Part shown: positions 1 through 12,373 of the stretch, one piece after another | Position numbering within the stretch: position 1 is the stretch's first letter | Layout: the number at the start of each line of letters is the position of its first letter | Source: Solibacteraceae bacterium | GTDB lineage: Bacteria; Acidobacteriota; Terriglobia; Bryobacterales; Bryobacteraceae | NCBI GenBank assembly: GCA_026984795.1 | Contig: JALSRK010000033.1 | Location: 1 to 61,432 of the forward strand | Direction of reading: 5' to 3' | Length of the DNA stretch: 61,432 bases | Program-made: the position numbers and the translations under genes | Notes under the pieces: generated by a model | Databases searched by the model: none | The model's input: only the letters and a program-made list of their open reading frames with translations | Told to the model about the DNA's origin: nothing

Positions 1-1
1 C

Positions 2-1204
2 CCCAACGTCCGCATCACCTATCTCTGCGACGTTGACGAGCGCCTCTTCCCGGTCCGCGTGCCTGAGGTCGAGAAGCTCACCGGCCACCGGCCGAAGACC
101 GAGGTGGACTTCCGCAAGCTCATCGAACGCGACGACGTGGACGCCGTCTCCATCGCCACTCCCGACTACTGGCACGCGCTGCAGACCATCTGGGCTTGTC
201 AGGCCGGCAAGGACGTCTACGTCGAAAAGCCCGTCTCTTACACCATCCTCGAAGGCCGCCGCATGGTCCAGGCCGCCTGGAAGTACCGCCGCATCGTGCA
301 GGCGGGCTTACAGACCCGCAGCGAGCGCCGCGCCCGCTCCGCCATCCACTTCCTGCAGGAGGGGAAGCTCGGCCAACGCTACCGCGCCAAGGCGGTCATC
401 TACCGCGGCCGCCTCAGCATCGGCCACGTGCCGGAAAGTTCGATTCCCAAGGGCGTCCACTGGGATCTCTACCTCGGGCCGGCCCCGTATAAGCCCTTCA
501 CCTTGAACCGCTTCCATTACGGCTGGCACTATTTCTGGGACACCTCCACCACCGAGATCGGCAACAATGGAGTGCACAGCCTCGATGTCGTCCGATGGGG
601 GTTGGGAAAACAGGTCCACCCGGTCAAGGTCTGGTGTTCCGGAGGCCGTTTCCTCGACGATTCCGATCAGGAGACGCCCAACACCGCCACCGCTTCTTAC
701 CAGTACGCCGACGGAACGATGGTCGATCTCGAGATGACCACCCTGTATAGCCCGCCCTTCGGCGGCATGCGCATCGGCGTGGTTTTCTACACTTCGCAGG
801 GCTACCTCACCGAGGCGGACAACTGGAAAGCCGTCACCGGCAAATTCGTCCCCCGGGACGAGCCGGACCTGCCGGGCGGCATCTCGCTTCGGACGGTGAG
901 GCTGAGCTTCCCAAATATCTCTTACGAACCAGGACCCCCCATCCCCGACCTCGACATCGAGGAGAAGACCCACTTCGAGAACTTCATCGACTGCGTGCGC
1001 TCCCGCAAACGTGAGGATCTGCGCTGCGAGATCTTCGAGGGCCACATGTCCACTACCCTTTGCCACCTGGCGACCATCGCCCTGCGCCTCGGCCGCGCCC
1101 TCGAGTTCGACCCCGCCACCGAGACCTTCCGCGACGACGAGGAGGCCAACCGCTACCTGACCCGCAAGTATCGCAAACCGTACGTGCTGCCCAATCCGGT
1201 TTGA
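2..1204 (+). CDS. Gfo/Idh/MocA family oxidoreductase (5' truncated by window edge)
   Basis: The reading frame is already open at base 2 and encodes a Rossmann-like stretch (PNVRITYLCDVDE), so the true start and the NAD(P)-binding glycine loop lie left of the window; the GTG at 59 is only an internal codon. The family motif EKPV, with the lysine used in catalysis in many members, is followed by a helix and then GLQTRS, as in the dehydrogenases and glycosyl hydrolases of this fold. The C-terminal alpha/beta domain is complete and ends at a TGA. These enzymes use NAD(P)H to act on sugars or sugar derivatives; the substrate cannot be told from the sequence. The next gene is convergent, 48 bases away. 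Confidence 0.9.
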   Translation, partial: PNVRITYLCDVDERLFPVRVPEVEKLTGHRPKTEVDFRKLIERDDVDAVSIATPDYWHALQTIWACQAGKDVYVEKPVSYTILEGRRMVQAAWKYRRIVQAGLQTRSERRARSAIHFLQEGKLGQRYRAKAVIYRGRLSIGHVPESSIPKGVHWDLYLGPAPYKPFTLNRFHYGWHYFWDTSTTEIGNNGVHSLDVVRWGLGKQVHPVKVWCSGGRFLDDSDQETPNTATASYQYADGTMVDLEMTTLYSPPFGGMRIGVVFYTSQGYLTEADNWKAVTGKFVPRDEPDLPGGISLRTVRLSFPNISYEPGPPIPDLDIEEKTHFENFIDCVRSRKREDLRCEIFEGHMSTTLCHLATIALRLGRALEFDPATETFRDDEEANRYLTRKYRKPYVLPNPV

Positions 1205-1252
1205 TTCACCCGAGAGGGGGGCGCGCCGTGGGGCAGGGGAGCGCCCTCCGTC

Positions 1253-2077
1253 TCACCGCAGCCGCAGCGCCAGCACCCGCGGCAGCCCGGCCAGGTCGTT
1301 CCACTCCCGCACCGTCTCCCACCGCCGGCGCGCCATCTCCTCCACCGCCCCCATCTGCCGGATGCCCAGCTCCAGGATGAGCCGTCCGCCCGGCCGCAGC
1401 GCCCGGGGAGCCTCCACGATCAGCCGCCGGTAGAAGTCCAGGCCTTCGGCGCCCCCATGGAGCGCCACCCCCGGCTCGTGCTCCCGCACCTCCCGCGGCA
1501 ACCCCGGCACGTCGCCGTCCGGCACATACGGCGGATTCGATACCACCATGTCCGCCACGCCGGAAGCAACGGCCGAAAGCAGGTCGCAGGCCACGAACTC
1601 CACCCGCGCCCCCAGCCGCCGGGCGTTCTCCGCCGCTACCCGCAGCGCCGCCCGGGAGACGTCCGTCGCGATCACCCGCGCTCCGGTCTCCAGCGCCAGC
1701 GTCACCGCGATCGCCCCCGAGCCGCAGCAGGCGTCGATGATCGTCTCCGCGGGCCCTGCCTCCAGCGCCGCCTCCACCACGAATTCCGTCTCCGGCCGCG
1801 GGATGAGCACGTCCGGCGTCACCCGGAACACCCGCCCGTAGAACTCCTGTACACCGGTGATGTACTGCGTCGGCTCGCCCGCCATGCGCCGCCGCAGGCG
1901 CTCGGCGTAGGCCCGCTCCTGTTTCTCGGAAAGCTTCTCTTCGGGATGGGCGAACAGCCAGGCGCGCTCCCGCCCCAGCAGGTGGCACAGCAGGATCTCG
2001 GCGGTGAGCTGCGGTGAGGGAACGCGGGCGCTCTCCAGTTCGCGCCGTGCGGATCGCAAGGCCCTCCGGACCGTCAA
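1253..2077 (-). CDS. prmC: Peptide chain release factor N5-glutamine methyltransferase
   Basis: The 274-aa protein has the family's N-terminal helical domain and a SAM-dependent methyltransferase fold with DACCGSGAIA as motif I (about residue 114). The hallmark NPPY, which grips the target glutamine side chain, lies near residue 180, and IPRPETE near residue 91 is also typical of PrmC/HemK. It methylates the glutamine of the GGQ motif of release factors in the cytoplasm. It lies 19 bases downstream of prfA on the same strand, the usual pairing of enzyme and substrate gene, and is the last gene of the operon. Confidence 0.95.
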   Translation of the reverse strand: MTVRRALRSARRELESARVPSPQLTAEILLCHLLGRERAWLFAHPEEKLSEKQERAYAERLRRRMAGEPTQYITGVQEFYGRVFRVTPDVLIPRPETEFVVEAALEAGPAETIIDACCGSGAIAVTLALETGARVIATDVSRAALRVAAENARRLGARVEFVACDLLSAVASGVADMVVSNPPYVPDGDVPGLPREVREHEPGVALHGGAEGLDFYRRLIVEAPRALRPGGRLILELGIRQMGAVEEMARRRWETVREWNDLAGLPRVLALRLR

Positions 2078-2096
2078 CGCCCCCTCCCCGCCCGCT

Positions 2097-3173
<1,077 letters not shown>

Positions 3174-3185
3174 CGGCCGGAGAAT

Positions 3186-4166
3186 TCAAGCAATGGCGGG
3201 CTTGCCGCCCTGGGCCTTTTCGAGCGCCATCGCGCCCTCCAGGGCGTGGATCGCCACCGCCGTCTGGTCGTCGGCCGGCGGCTGCGTCGTGATCCGCTGC
3301 AGCCACAATCCCGGCGCCGTCAGCGCCGCCATCAACCCCCGGCGGTGCCGCGCCGCATAACGGATCATCTCGTAGCTCACCCCAGCGATCACCGGCAGTA
3401 GCGCCACCCGCGCCAGGAACTTCGCCAGGAAACTCTCGAACGGCACCAGCGTGTAGACAACGATGGCGATCATCATCACCACCAGCAGGAAGCTGGTCCC
3501 GCACCGCGGATGCCAGGTGACGAACTTCTGCGCCGTCGCCACCGTCACCGGTTCCCCCGATTCGAAATTGAAGACTACCCGGTGCTCCGCTCCGTGGTAC
3601 TCGAACACCCGGTGGATCTCCTTCCACCGGGAGATCAAGTATAGGAAGCCAAGGAAGATCGCCAGCCGGATCAATCCGTCGGTCAGATTGAAGGCGATCT
3701 GTCCTCGCACTGCCGGGGCCCAGTCCTCGAGCTTCGTCGTCAGCCACAACGGCACGAACTTGTACAGAAAGATGAAGAAGGCGAATGAGAACGCCAGGTT
3801 CAACCCCATCACCCAGGACGAAATCTCCGCCGGCTTCTTCTCCGGGTCCCCTTCATCCAGCGCCGCGTTCGCCGAAAAACGCAGCGCCTTCACCCCGAGG
3901 TACATCGCCTGCCCTAGCACGCCCAAGCCCCGCAGGATCGGGTACTTGAAGAGGCGGTTCGTTTCGCCCACCTTGGCGATCGGTTTCCGCTCGCTGACGA
4001 TCTCGCCGTCCGGCTTCCGCACCGATACGCAGTAACTGTGCGGCGCCCGCATCATGACCCCTTCCATTACCGCCTGCCCGCCGACGAGAGTCTCCTCTTC
4101 GCCGTTCTCGAGCACCGGCAGCATTTGCAGATGGACGCTGAGACGAAGGAAATCGCGGATCGTCAC
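3186..4166 (-). CDS. DUF1385 (YqhQ-like) integral membrane protein
   Basis: Family features are GGQAVMEGVMMRAPHSY near the N-terminus and EYHGAEHRVVFNFE followed by HPRCGTSFLL in the second half, with several hydrophobic segments between. I start it at the GTG at 4166 (326 aa) because AGGAG lies about 12 bases upstream and a TATACT box (minus strand, 4198-4203) precedes it; longer upstream frames have non-coding composition, and an internal ATG at 4124 is the alternative. The molecular function of the family is not established. It heads an operon with prfA and prmC, an order also known from other bacteria. Confidence 0.88.
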   Translation of the reverse strand: MTIRDFLRLSVHLQMLPVLENGEEETLVGGQAVMEGVMMRAPHSYCVSVRKPDGEIVSERKPIAKVGETNRLFKYPILRGLGVLGQAMYLGVKALRFSANAALDEGDPEKKPAEISSWVMGLNLAFSFAFFIFLYKFVPLWLTTKLEDWAPAVRGQIAFNLTDGLIRLAIFLGFLYLISRWKEIHRVFEYHGAEHRVVFNFESGEPVTVATAQKFVTWHPRCGTSFLLVVMMIAIVVYTLVPFESFLAKFLARVALLPVIAGVSYEMIRYAARHRRGLMAALTAPGLWLQRITTQPPADDQTAVAIHALEGAMALEKAQGGKPAIA

Positions 4167-4197
4167 CGGGGGCTCACTCCTGTTGCCTCTGTCCTCA

Positions 4198-4203
4198 AGT
4201 ATA
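4198..4203 (-). promoter_or_regulatory. -10 box of the DUF1385-prfA-prmC operon
   Basis: On the minus strand the bases read TATACT within GGTTATACTTGAGG, a close match to the sigma-70 -10 element. It ends 31 bases before the proposed GTG start at 4166, with an AGGAG ribosome-binding site between. A weak TTACGG lies about 18 bases further upstream as a possible -35. Confidence 0.5.
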
Positions 4204-4252
4204 ACCCAGCCGGACGGCCGTAACGCGATGGAAGGATTGAGCTTGTCGCTCC

Positions 4253-5599
4253 CTAGCGTCCGCCGGCCGCTTCCAGTCGGTCCAGCAGTTCCCGGGCGCG
4301 CCTGGACGACGGGTCGGCCTTGATCGCCAGGCGAAACTGGGTTGCCGCTGCATCCCGGTCGCCGCCGGCGAGTCTGCGAAGACCCGTGTTGATGTGGAAC
4401 CATGCCGCTTGCTGCGCCTCCCGTTTCTTCCGCAGCCGTTCGGCTCGTTGAATCAGTTTTCGCGCCCCTTCCGCCTCGCCCATTTTCTTGAGCACCTTCG
4501 CCAGGTTCATGACCGGCCCCGGCGTCGTCGGATCCAGTTCGATCGCTTTCCGCAGCGCCTTCTCCGCCTCCGCAAGGTCGCCCTTCTGGCTCAGCGCCGT
4601 CCCGAGCATGTAGTAAGCCTCGGCATAAGTCGGCCGGGCGGCGATCGCCGCCCGCATCTCGTGCACGGTCGCCTCGAACTGCCCCGATTGCCAGGCCAGA
4701 ATGCCCAGCGTGTAGTGGGCCTCGGCGAGGCTGGGCTCCAACTCGATGGCCCGTTCGAGTTCGGCCCGCGCCGCCTCCAGCTCATCGGCATGTTTCAGCG
4801 CCAGGCCGAGATCGTAGTGCGCCACCGCCAGCCGCAGGTCGCGCGAGATGACCTCCCGGAACCGTTGCATCGCTTCCGCGGTCTTGCCTCGGCTGAGCAG
4901 CGCATAGCCGGTGTTCAGCAGAGCCATCAGATTGCCGGGTTCATCCTCCAAAACCCGCTGGAACTCTTGGATCGCTTCCTCCGCCGCACCCACTTCTACC
5001 AGCAGGAGGCCGAGGTTGTTCCGCGCGTCGCTGTCCCGCGGGGCCGCCTCCACCGCCTTGCGAAAAGCCGCCATCGCTCCGTCGAGGTCCCTCGCAAACT
5101 GCCGCGCGAGTCCCAGTTGGTTCCAGCTCCGGGCATCCCGCGGCGCCAGTTCCACCGCTGCTTCCAGTTCCGGCACGGCGTCTTTGTAGCGGCCCGCCTG
5201 GAACAGGGCCGTTCCCAGCCGGTAGCGGTACTCCGGATTCTGCGGCTCCAGGCGCGCCGCTTGCTGCAATGCCGGAATCGCCCGGTCGTAATCCTTCTCC
5301 AGCCACGCGGCCACGCCCAGATGGAACCGGGCCGGAGCGTACTCCGGATCCAGCCGGATCGCCTTTTCGAACCGGCCGATGGCCTCCGGGCGCCGACCCA
5401 GCACCGCCAGCAGAAAGCCGATCTCGTCTTCGAGGGCCGCCGTCTCCTTGCCCACTTCGGCCGCCCGCTCGAACGCTTCCAGCGCCTGCTCGGCGTCTCC
5501 TCGCGCCTTCCGCTGGCGTCCGATCCGAACCCACTCCTCGGCCGTCTGCGCCGAGACGGCGACGGCGAACAGCAGTCCGTACGTCAGTAACCGCCTCAT
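4253..5599 (-). CDS. Secreted tetratricopeptide repeat protein
   Basis: The 448-aa protein begins with a signal peptide (MRRLLTYGLLFAVAVSAQ) and then consists almost entirely of about eleven 34-residue TPR units with the usual W/L/G/Y/A/P pattern, for example YRLGTALFQAGRYKDAVPEL and ARSWNQLGLARQFARDLDGA. GGAGG lies just before the ATG. TPR arrays bind other proteins; no catalytic domain is present, so the partner is unknown. It is divergent from another TPR gene at 5623 with only 23 bases between the starts. Acidobacteria often encode such proteins beside CRTAC1 repeat proteins, as here. Confidence 0.9.
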   Translation of the reverse strand: MRRLLTYGLLFAVAVSAQTAEEWVRIGRQRKARGDAEQALEAFERAAEVGKETAALEDEIGFLLAVLGRRPEAIGRFEKAIRLDPEYAPARFHLGVAAWLEKDYDRAIPALQQAARLEPQNPEYRYRLGTALFQAGRYKDAVPELEAAVELAPRDARSWNQLGLARQFARDLDGAMAAFRKAVEAAPRDSDARNNLGLLLVEVGAAEEAIQEFQRVLEDEPGNLMALLNTGYALLSRGKTAEAMQRFREVISRDLRLAVAHYDLGLALKHADELEAARAELERAIELEPSLAEAHYTLGILAWQSGQFEATVHEMRAAIAARPTYAEAYYMLGTALSQKGDLAEAEKALRKAIELDPTTPGPVMNLAKVLKKMGEAEGARKLIQRAERLRKKREAQQAAWFHINTGLRRLAGGDRDAAATQFRLAIKADPSSRRARELLDRLEAAGGR

Positions 5600-5622
5600 T
5601 CCGACCTCCGAATTAGGCTTAT

Positions 5623-6639
5623 ATGCTCTTCCTGTGTCTGCTGTTGTTCTGGGCGCCGGCCGGAACGCCTCTCGAGCGGGCTGCCGAAATGATCCGCACC
5701 GGGCGGGCCGGAGAAGCGCTGCGCATCCTGGAAGTAGCCGGCGGCTCCGAGAGCGAGCGCAGCTACCTGCGCGGCGCCGCGCTGTTCCAACTGGGCCGCT
5801 TCCCCGAAGCCGCCGGCGCTCTGGAACGCGCCCTGGCCGGCGCTCCTCCGGGCAGCGCCATTCAGAAGGAAGCGCCCTGGATGCTCGGCCAGAGCCTCTA
5901 CCTCGCCGGCCGGCTCGAGGAGTCCATTCCGTGGCTCGAGAAAGCGAGCCGGGTCGAGCCGGAAAACATCGAGGTGGCCTACATGCTCGGCGCCGCGCAC
6001 TTGCTCGCCGGCGACCCCCAGAAGGCCGTGGGGGCCTTCGCCGCCCTCTTCGGCTTCGAGCCCGATTCCGCCGCCGCCTTCCTGCTCGCCGGCCGCATGG
6101 CTGTCCGCCATGAACTCCACACCAAAGCCGTCGCCTTCCTCCGGCGCGCCCTCACTCTCGACCCTCGCCTTCCAGAGGCCCACTACCTGCTCGGTATCAC
6201 CGCCGTCTTCCAAGGAGACATTAAAGGTGGAATCCGGGAGTTCGAACAGGAAATTGCCGTGAATCCCAACTTCGCCATGGCTTACTACCGCCTCGGAGAA
6301 GCCTACACCCGGCGTAATGACTGGGACCGCGCCGTCCCCGAACTGCAGAAGGCCGCCTGGCTGAATCCGGACTTCAGCGGCCCGTTCATCCTCCTGGGCA
6401 AGGCCTGGCTGCTCCGCGGGAAATACCGCGACGCCGAAGGATCCCTCCGGCGCGCCATCGAAATGGATCCGAACAACGCCCTGGCCCACTACTTGCTCGG
6501 GCAGACCCTCATGCGCGCCGGCCGCACCGGGGAGGGCCGGGCCATGCTGAAACGCGCCGCCGAGCTGCGCCGCCGAGCCGACGAGCCCCCGCCCCTCAGG
6601 CGCCGCGATCCGGCCGCTCCCCGCCTTCCTGAACCGTAA
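5623..6639 (+). CDS. Tetratricopeptide repeat protein, probably exported
   Basis: The 338-aa product starts with a short hydrophobic segment (MLFLCLLLFWAPAG) and carries seven to eight TPR units, for example AMAYYRLGEAYTRRNDWDRAVPEL and ALAHYLLGQTLMRAGRTGEG, then a basic, proline-rich tail. It is divergent from the TPR gene ending at 5599. The ATG lies inside an AT-richer patch (TTAGGCTTATATG) with no clear ribosome-binding site, which suggests a very short leader. It converges on the CRTAC1 gene. Function beyond protein binding is unknown. Confidence 0.85.
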   Translation: MLFLCLLLFWAPAGTPLERAAEMIRTGRAGEALRILEVAGGSESERSYLRGAALFQLGRFPEAAGALERALAGAPPGSAIQKEAPWMLGQSLYLAGRLEESIPWLEKASRVEPENIEVAYMLGAAHLLAGDPQKAVGAFAALFGFEPDSAAAFLLAGRMAVRHELHTKAVAFLRRALTLDPRLPEAHYLLGITAVFQGDIKGGIREFEQEIAVNPNFAMAYYRLGEAYTRRNDWDRAVPELQKAAWLNPDFSGPFILLGKAWLLRGKYRDAEGSLRRAIEMDPNNALAHYLLGQTLMRAGRTGEGRAMLKRAAELRRRADEPPPLRRRDPAAPRLPEP

Positions 6640-6698
6640 GTCCACTCCTTCTGCCCGCCCCTTTCTGCGCCCCCGTCCTGCGGCCGGACGCTTCATCT

Positions 6699-8459
<1,761 letters not shown>

Positions 8460-8530
8460 TGAGATCTTCCCCTCATCTGTGTGTTGCCCCCCGGCCGCCC
8501 GGCGGTTACGCTCCGACGAAAACAGCGCCG

Positions 8531-8561
8531 GCCGGAGGCGGGCCCGGCGGCCCCCTCCGGC
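8531..8561 (-). terminator. GC-rich hairpin between the TonB receptor and CRTAC1 genes
   Basis: GCCGGAGG (8531-8538) pairs perfectly with CCTCCGGC (8554-8561) around a 15-base loop that is itself GC-rich. It sits in the 130-base gap after the receptor stop codon. There is no T-run, so it may be a weak or factor-assisted terminator. Confidence 0.4.
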
Positions 8562-8589
8562 GCGGCGCTTGTACCGGGGATGTGTCTGG

Positions 8590-11500
8590 TTAGAAGCCGA
8601 GACGCAGCCCGAACTGCAGCCGGCGCATCTGCGAGCCCGCTGCGAGGCTGGTGATCCGTCCCGCGTCCCCGGACGTGATGTTGCCGTTCGGTTGCCCCAG
8701 GTTCGTATGGTTGAACGCGTTGAACGCTTCCACCCGGAGCCGCAGGTTCACCCTCTCGGTGATCTGGAACATCTTCGAGACCGCCAGGTCCTGCTGGTAG
8801 AAGTTCGGACCCCGCAGCCGGTTCCGGCCCAGGTTCCCGAACTGGTTGTTCGGCGGGATCAGGAAGACGTCCCCGAGGCTGGCGTTGAAGAACCGGTCCC
8901 GGCTCTGGTCTTCGGGGTAGAAATCTCCCGAGCCCCTGTCAGGCCGGTTTGCCGGCCCGGCGTTCGGCCGGATGAAACGGTCCGGGTCCGGGTTGTCGAA
9001 GGTCACCTCGAACGGCCGGCCGCTGTAGATCGTCGAGATCGATTGCACGGACCAGCCGCCGAAGACCGTGTCTACCAACCTGCTCGCCGAGCTCCCCCAG
9101 CGCTTGCCGCGGCCGAACGGGATCTCCCAGATCGCCGCGATCACCGCCTGATGGCGCCGGTCGAAGTCTCCCGAACTCCGGCCCAGGTCCCGCCGGTAGA
9201 GGAACTCGAACGAGCCGGCGTCCTGCAGCCCGCGGCCGTAGGTGTAGTTGCCTTTCAACTGCAGCCCGTGCGACATCCGCTTGTTCACCTGGATCTGCAG
9301 CGAATCGTAACGGCTCGTGGCGCAGTTGCAGTAGAAGTCGATCGGTTGGGTCCAGCCGAACCGCGAGAAGAACGGCTTCCGGATGTTGGCGTCCTGCACC
9401 CCGGGGACGAAGGCCGCCTCGTTGACGTTGAAGGTCGGCCCGTCGCCCGTGAAGACGTGCCGGCCGCTGTTGCCGACGTAGCCGATGTCCACCGCCAGGG
9501 TGTCGGTGATCTGCTGCTGGAAGGTGACGTTGTAGGCCATCACCCGCGGCAGCCTCACGTTGCCCGGCCGCGCCTTCCCCGTAACTCCGTTCGGCAGCGG
9601 GAAGCGGCCGTTCGGTCCGGGCTTGGGGAACGTCGGAGCGTCGGGACCTTCATCCAGCGTGAAGACGCCGCTGAAGTCGTTCGGCCGGTTCAGGCTCTGG
9701 ATCGCCAGCACCGGCAGGTTCTGCGTCACGTTGTGGCCGAAGATCGTTCCGAACGTGCCCAGCGCGTAGCTCCAGCCGTAGCCGGCGCGGATCACCGAGT
9801 GGGGCGTGATCTGGTAGCTCACGCCGATCCGCGGTGCGAAGTTCGTCCACTTCATGTCCTGGATGCCGTGATCGGATACGTCCCCGATCCCGAACACCGC
9901 CAGTTCCCCCGTCCTCAGGTCCAGGTTCGCCCCGTTGCCGGGACGGTTTACCGTTTCCGGAAACACCTGCTCCCACCGGATGCCCAGCGTCAGTGTGAAC
10001 TCAGGCGTCACCCGCCAGGTGTCCTGCCCGTACCAGTAGAACCGCTTCTGGCGTTCCCGGGCGTCGGTGTTCGGGCTGACGAAACGCGAGAAGTCCGTCA
10101 CCTGGCCCAGCAGGAAGGTCGCCAGGCCCAGGCCGGCCACCGTGTTCGTCCCCTGCACGAAGCCCGTGTAGCCGGGATCGAAGATCAGCTCTCCGGCCCG
10201 GTGCCGGTCGCTGGGCACCCTCAGGTTCGTCGCGTACCGCAGATCGCCGCCGAACTTGATCTGGTGGTTCCCCTTGATGATCGTCGTGTTGTTCACCCAC
10301 TGGAAGACGTTCTCCTGCTCGTCCAGAGGGCAGTTGCAGCGGTTGATCCCCAGCGCCGAGCCGAAGAGAATGTCATCGCCGCCGTTGCGGATGAAGAGCG
10401 CCGGCAGCCCCGAGGTGAACTCGTCGCCCAGGTTCAGCCCCGGAATCCCCGCGTCCAGGGCCGGCGTGCTCCCGAAGTCCCGCGGCAGCACGTTCACCCG
10501 GTAACGCTGGAACCCGAAACGCGTTTCGTTGAGCACGGTCGGGCTCACCGTCCAGTTGAAGCCCACCGCCAGGCTCTGGTTCCGCACCTCGGAGATGCCG
10601 CCGAACCCACCCTCGCCCAAGCCGAGGCCGCCGCCGGCGTCGCCGAACACCGTCGGGGAGTCCTTGCTGAAGTTGGCAATGGTGTAGCGGCCATAGAGCG
10701 AATACTTCTCGTTGATGTAGTAGTCCCACCGCGTGTTGTACTGCTCGACGTCGATCTTTTCCGTCCCCGTGGTGGCGAAATTCCTCCGGAACGGCGAGCC
10801 CCCCGGATCGGTGGCGTTCGGCAGCGGCAGCAACCGCAGCAGTTGCAGCGCCTGCGGGCTCAGCCGGGACTGGGGGATCTTGTTGATGACCCCGTCGGTC
10901 TCGAACACCTTCCGGCCTTCCCCGGTTACCGGATCGCCCGTCAGCGGATCGAAGATCATGTTCCGCTGCAGAGGCACCATCCGCCCGGCCGTCGTTTCCA
11001 CCAGCGGAGCGTTCGGCAGCGGCTCGAGATACTCGCTGAAATCCCCTTGCCGGGCCTTCATCGTCGGCACGTTGGTCAGTCCCGACGCCCCGGCGCGCTG
11101 CCGGGTGATCTGGATGTCGCCGAAGAAGAACAGCTTGTTCTTCTTCACCGGCCCGCCGATCGAGCCGCCGAACTGGTTCCACTTGAACGCCGGTGTCCCG
11201 TTGTCCTCGGCCGGGTTGAACGGGTCCCTGGCAAACGATTGGAAGCCCGGCGAATTGTTCCGCAGGTATTCGAACAGCGATCCGTGGTACTCGTTCGAGC
11301 CGCTCTTGGTCTGCACCGTCATCACGCCCGCGATCGATTGCCCGAACTCCGCGTCGTAGTTCTGCGAGGTGAACTTCATCTCCGCGATCGATTCCTCGGA
11401 CGGATTGATCACGATGATCCCCAGAATCGGATCCTGGTTGTCCGTGCCGTCCAGCAGGTAGTTCGTCCCGCTGAAATGCTGCCCGTTTACCATGATCTGG

Positions 11501-12054
11501 ACGCTGCCCTGGGGGTTTTCGCTCGAAGCATGCTGCCACTGGAGCTTTTGTGTGCCCGGATTCAGCAGCAGGAACGACTGTGTGTTCCGCCCCAGGTTCG
11601 GAAGCTGCTCCAGCTCCTCGCCGGCGTAGGTGGTCGAGACGTCGGCCCGGTCCGACTTCAGCAGCGGCGCCTCCGCCACCACATCGATCGATTCCGTGAC
11701 GTCGCCCACTTCCAGTTGAAAATCCAGCCGGGAGGCGGCGTCCACGTTGACCACCACTTCGGCGTTCACCGCCCGGCGGAAACCGGGCGCTTCCACTTCC
11801 ACCCGGTACACCCCCGGCGGCAACTGTCCCCGGGTGTAGTTGCCGGATTCGTTGGTCACCGCCTCGAAGACAACGTTCTTCGTGACTTCGGTGATCGTCA
11901 CCTTGGCCCCGGGGATGGCCGCCCCGCTCTGGTCGGTCACCGTCCCGAAGATGCTTCCAAAGACCATTTGCGCTGCACCTGCCCCCGCCAGTCCCGCGAG
12001 GGCGAGCAGGAAGAACAAGCCCAAGCGCATCCGACTACTCGTTTTTTCTCGCAT
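8590..12054 (-). CDS. Oar-like TonB-dependent receptor with carboxypeptidase regulatory domain
   Basis: The product is 1154 aa from the ATG at 12054, chosen because GAGGGG lies about 9 bases upstream and a signal peptide (RLGLFFLLALAGLAGAGAAQ) follows. Residues about 33-110 form a carboxypeptidase-like regulatory (beta-sandwich) domain beginning SIFGTVTDQSGAAIPGAKV. A plug domain follows (LPNLGRNTQSFLLLNPG; VNGQHFSGTNYLLDGTDNQ), then a long outer-membrane beta-barrel rich in aromatic strand ends. It finishes in MRRLQFGLRLGF, a typical terminal strand. Such receptors import large substrates, often glycans or peptides. The sulfatase and glycosidase genes in the window make a glycan substrate reasonable, but that is inference. 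Confidence 0.93.
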   Translation of the reverse strand: MREKTSSRMRLGLFFLLALAGLAGAGAAQMVFGSIFGTVTDQSGAAIPGAKVTITEVTKNVVFEAVTNESGNYTRGQLPPGVYRVEVEAPGFRRAVNAEVVVNVDAASRLDFQLEVGDVTESIDVVAEAPLLKSDRADVSTTYAGEELEQLPNLGRNTQSFLLLNPGTQKLQWQHASSENPQGSVQIMVNGQHFSGTNYLLDGTDNQDPILGIIVINPSEESIAEMKFTSQNYDAEFGQSIAGVMTVQTKSGSNEYHGSLFEYLRNNSPGFQSFARDPFNPAEDNGTPAFKWNQFGGSIGGPVKKNKLFFFGDIQITRQRAGASGLTNVPTMKARQGDFSEYLEPLPNAPLVETTAGRMVPLQRNMIFDPLTGDPVTGEGRKVFETDGVINKIPQSRLSPQALQLLRLLPLPNATDPGGSPFRRNFATTGTEKIDVEQYNTRWDYYINEKYSLYGRYTIANFSKDSPTVFGDAGGGLGLGEGGFGGISEVRNQSLAVGFNWTVSPTVLNETRFGFQRYRVNVLPRDFGSTPALDAGIPGLNLGDEFTSGLPALFIRNGGDDILFGSALGINRCNCPLDEQENVFQWVNNTTIIKGNHQIKFGGDLRYATNLRVPSDRHRAGELIFDPGYTGFVQGTNTVAGLGLATFLLGQVTDFSRFVSPNTDARERQKRFYWYGQDTWRVTPEFTLTLGIRWEQVFPETVNRPGNGANLDLRTGELAVFGIGDVSDHGIQDMKWTNFAPRIGVSYQITPHSVIRAGYGWSYALGTFGTIFGHNVTQNLPVLAIQSLNRPNDFSGVFTLDEGPDAPTFPKPGPNGRFPLPNGVTGKARPGNVRLPRVMAYNVTFQQQITDTLAVDIGYVGNSGRHVFTGDGPTFNVNEAAFVPGVQDANIRKPFFSRFGWTQPIDFYCNCATSRYDSLQIQVNKRMSHGLQLKGNYTYGRGLQDAGSFEFLYRRDLGRSSGDFDRRHQAVIAAIWEIPFGRGKRWGSSASRLVDTVFGGWSVQSISTIYSGRPFEVTFDNPDPDRFIRPNAGPANRPDRGSGDFYPEDQSRDRFFNASLGDVFLIPPNNQFGNLGRNRLRGPNFYQQDLAVSKMFQITERVNLRLRVEAFNAFNHTNLGQPNGNITSGDAGRITSLAAGSQMRRLQFGLRLGF

Positions 12055-12373
12055 CGAATGAACCCCTCGTCTGGGAATCCGCCCCTCTTGGATTCCCGTG
12101 GTTTGTGTTCTGCCGGCCCAGAAGGCCGTACATTCTGCGGTGCGCCGGCATTCGCCGGACTGTTCCGGCGACAACTGTAAAACCGGCCGAAAGGTCGTAA
12201 AATGCCTGTTCTTTGTGGCGAAGCCGTAGTTCCTTGCCGCGCAGGTATGGGGATCCGTGAGAGCCGGCTGCCGGCCCAGCCTGTTCCGTGCGAGCTCCGC
12301 CGGCCGGCTGGGGCTACGGGGCAGGGAGCCTTTCCCTCACCCGCTCGCCGCAAACGTGCGATACTGGCCCGTC
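12055..12373. other. Divergent intergenic region, no gene seen
   Basis: This 319-base gap separates the divergently transcribed TonB receptor gene and the hypothetical gene at 12374. It is less GC-rich than its surroundings around 12170-12220. A GATACT (12360-12365) lies 8 bases before the plus-strand start. No RNA gene or conserved reading frame was recognised. Confidence 0.5.
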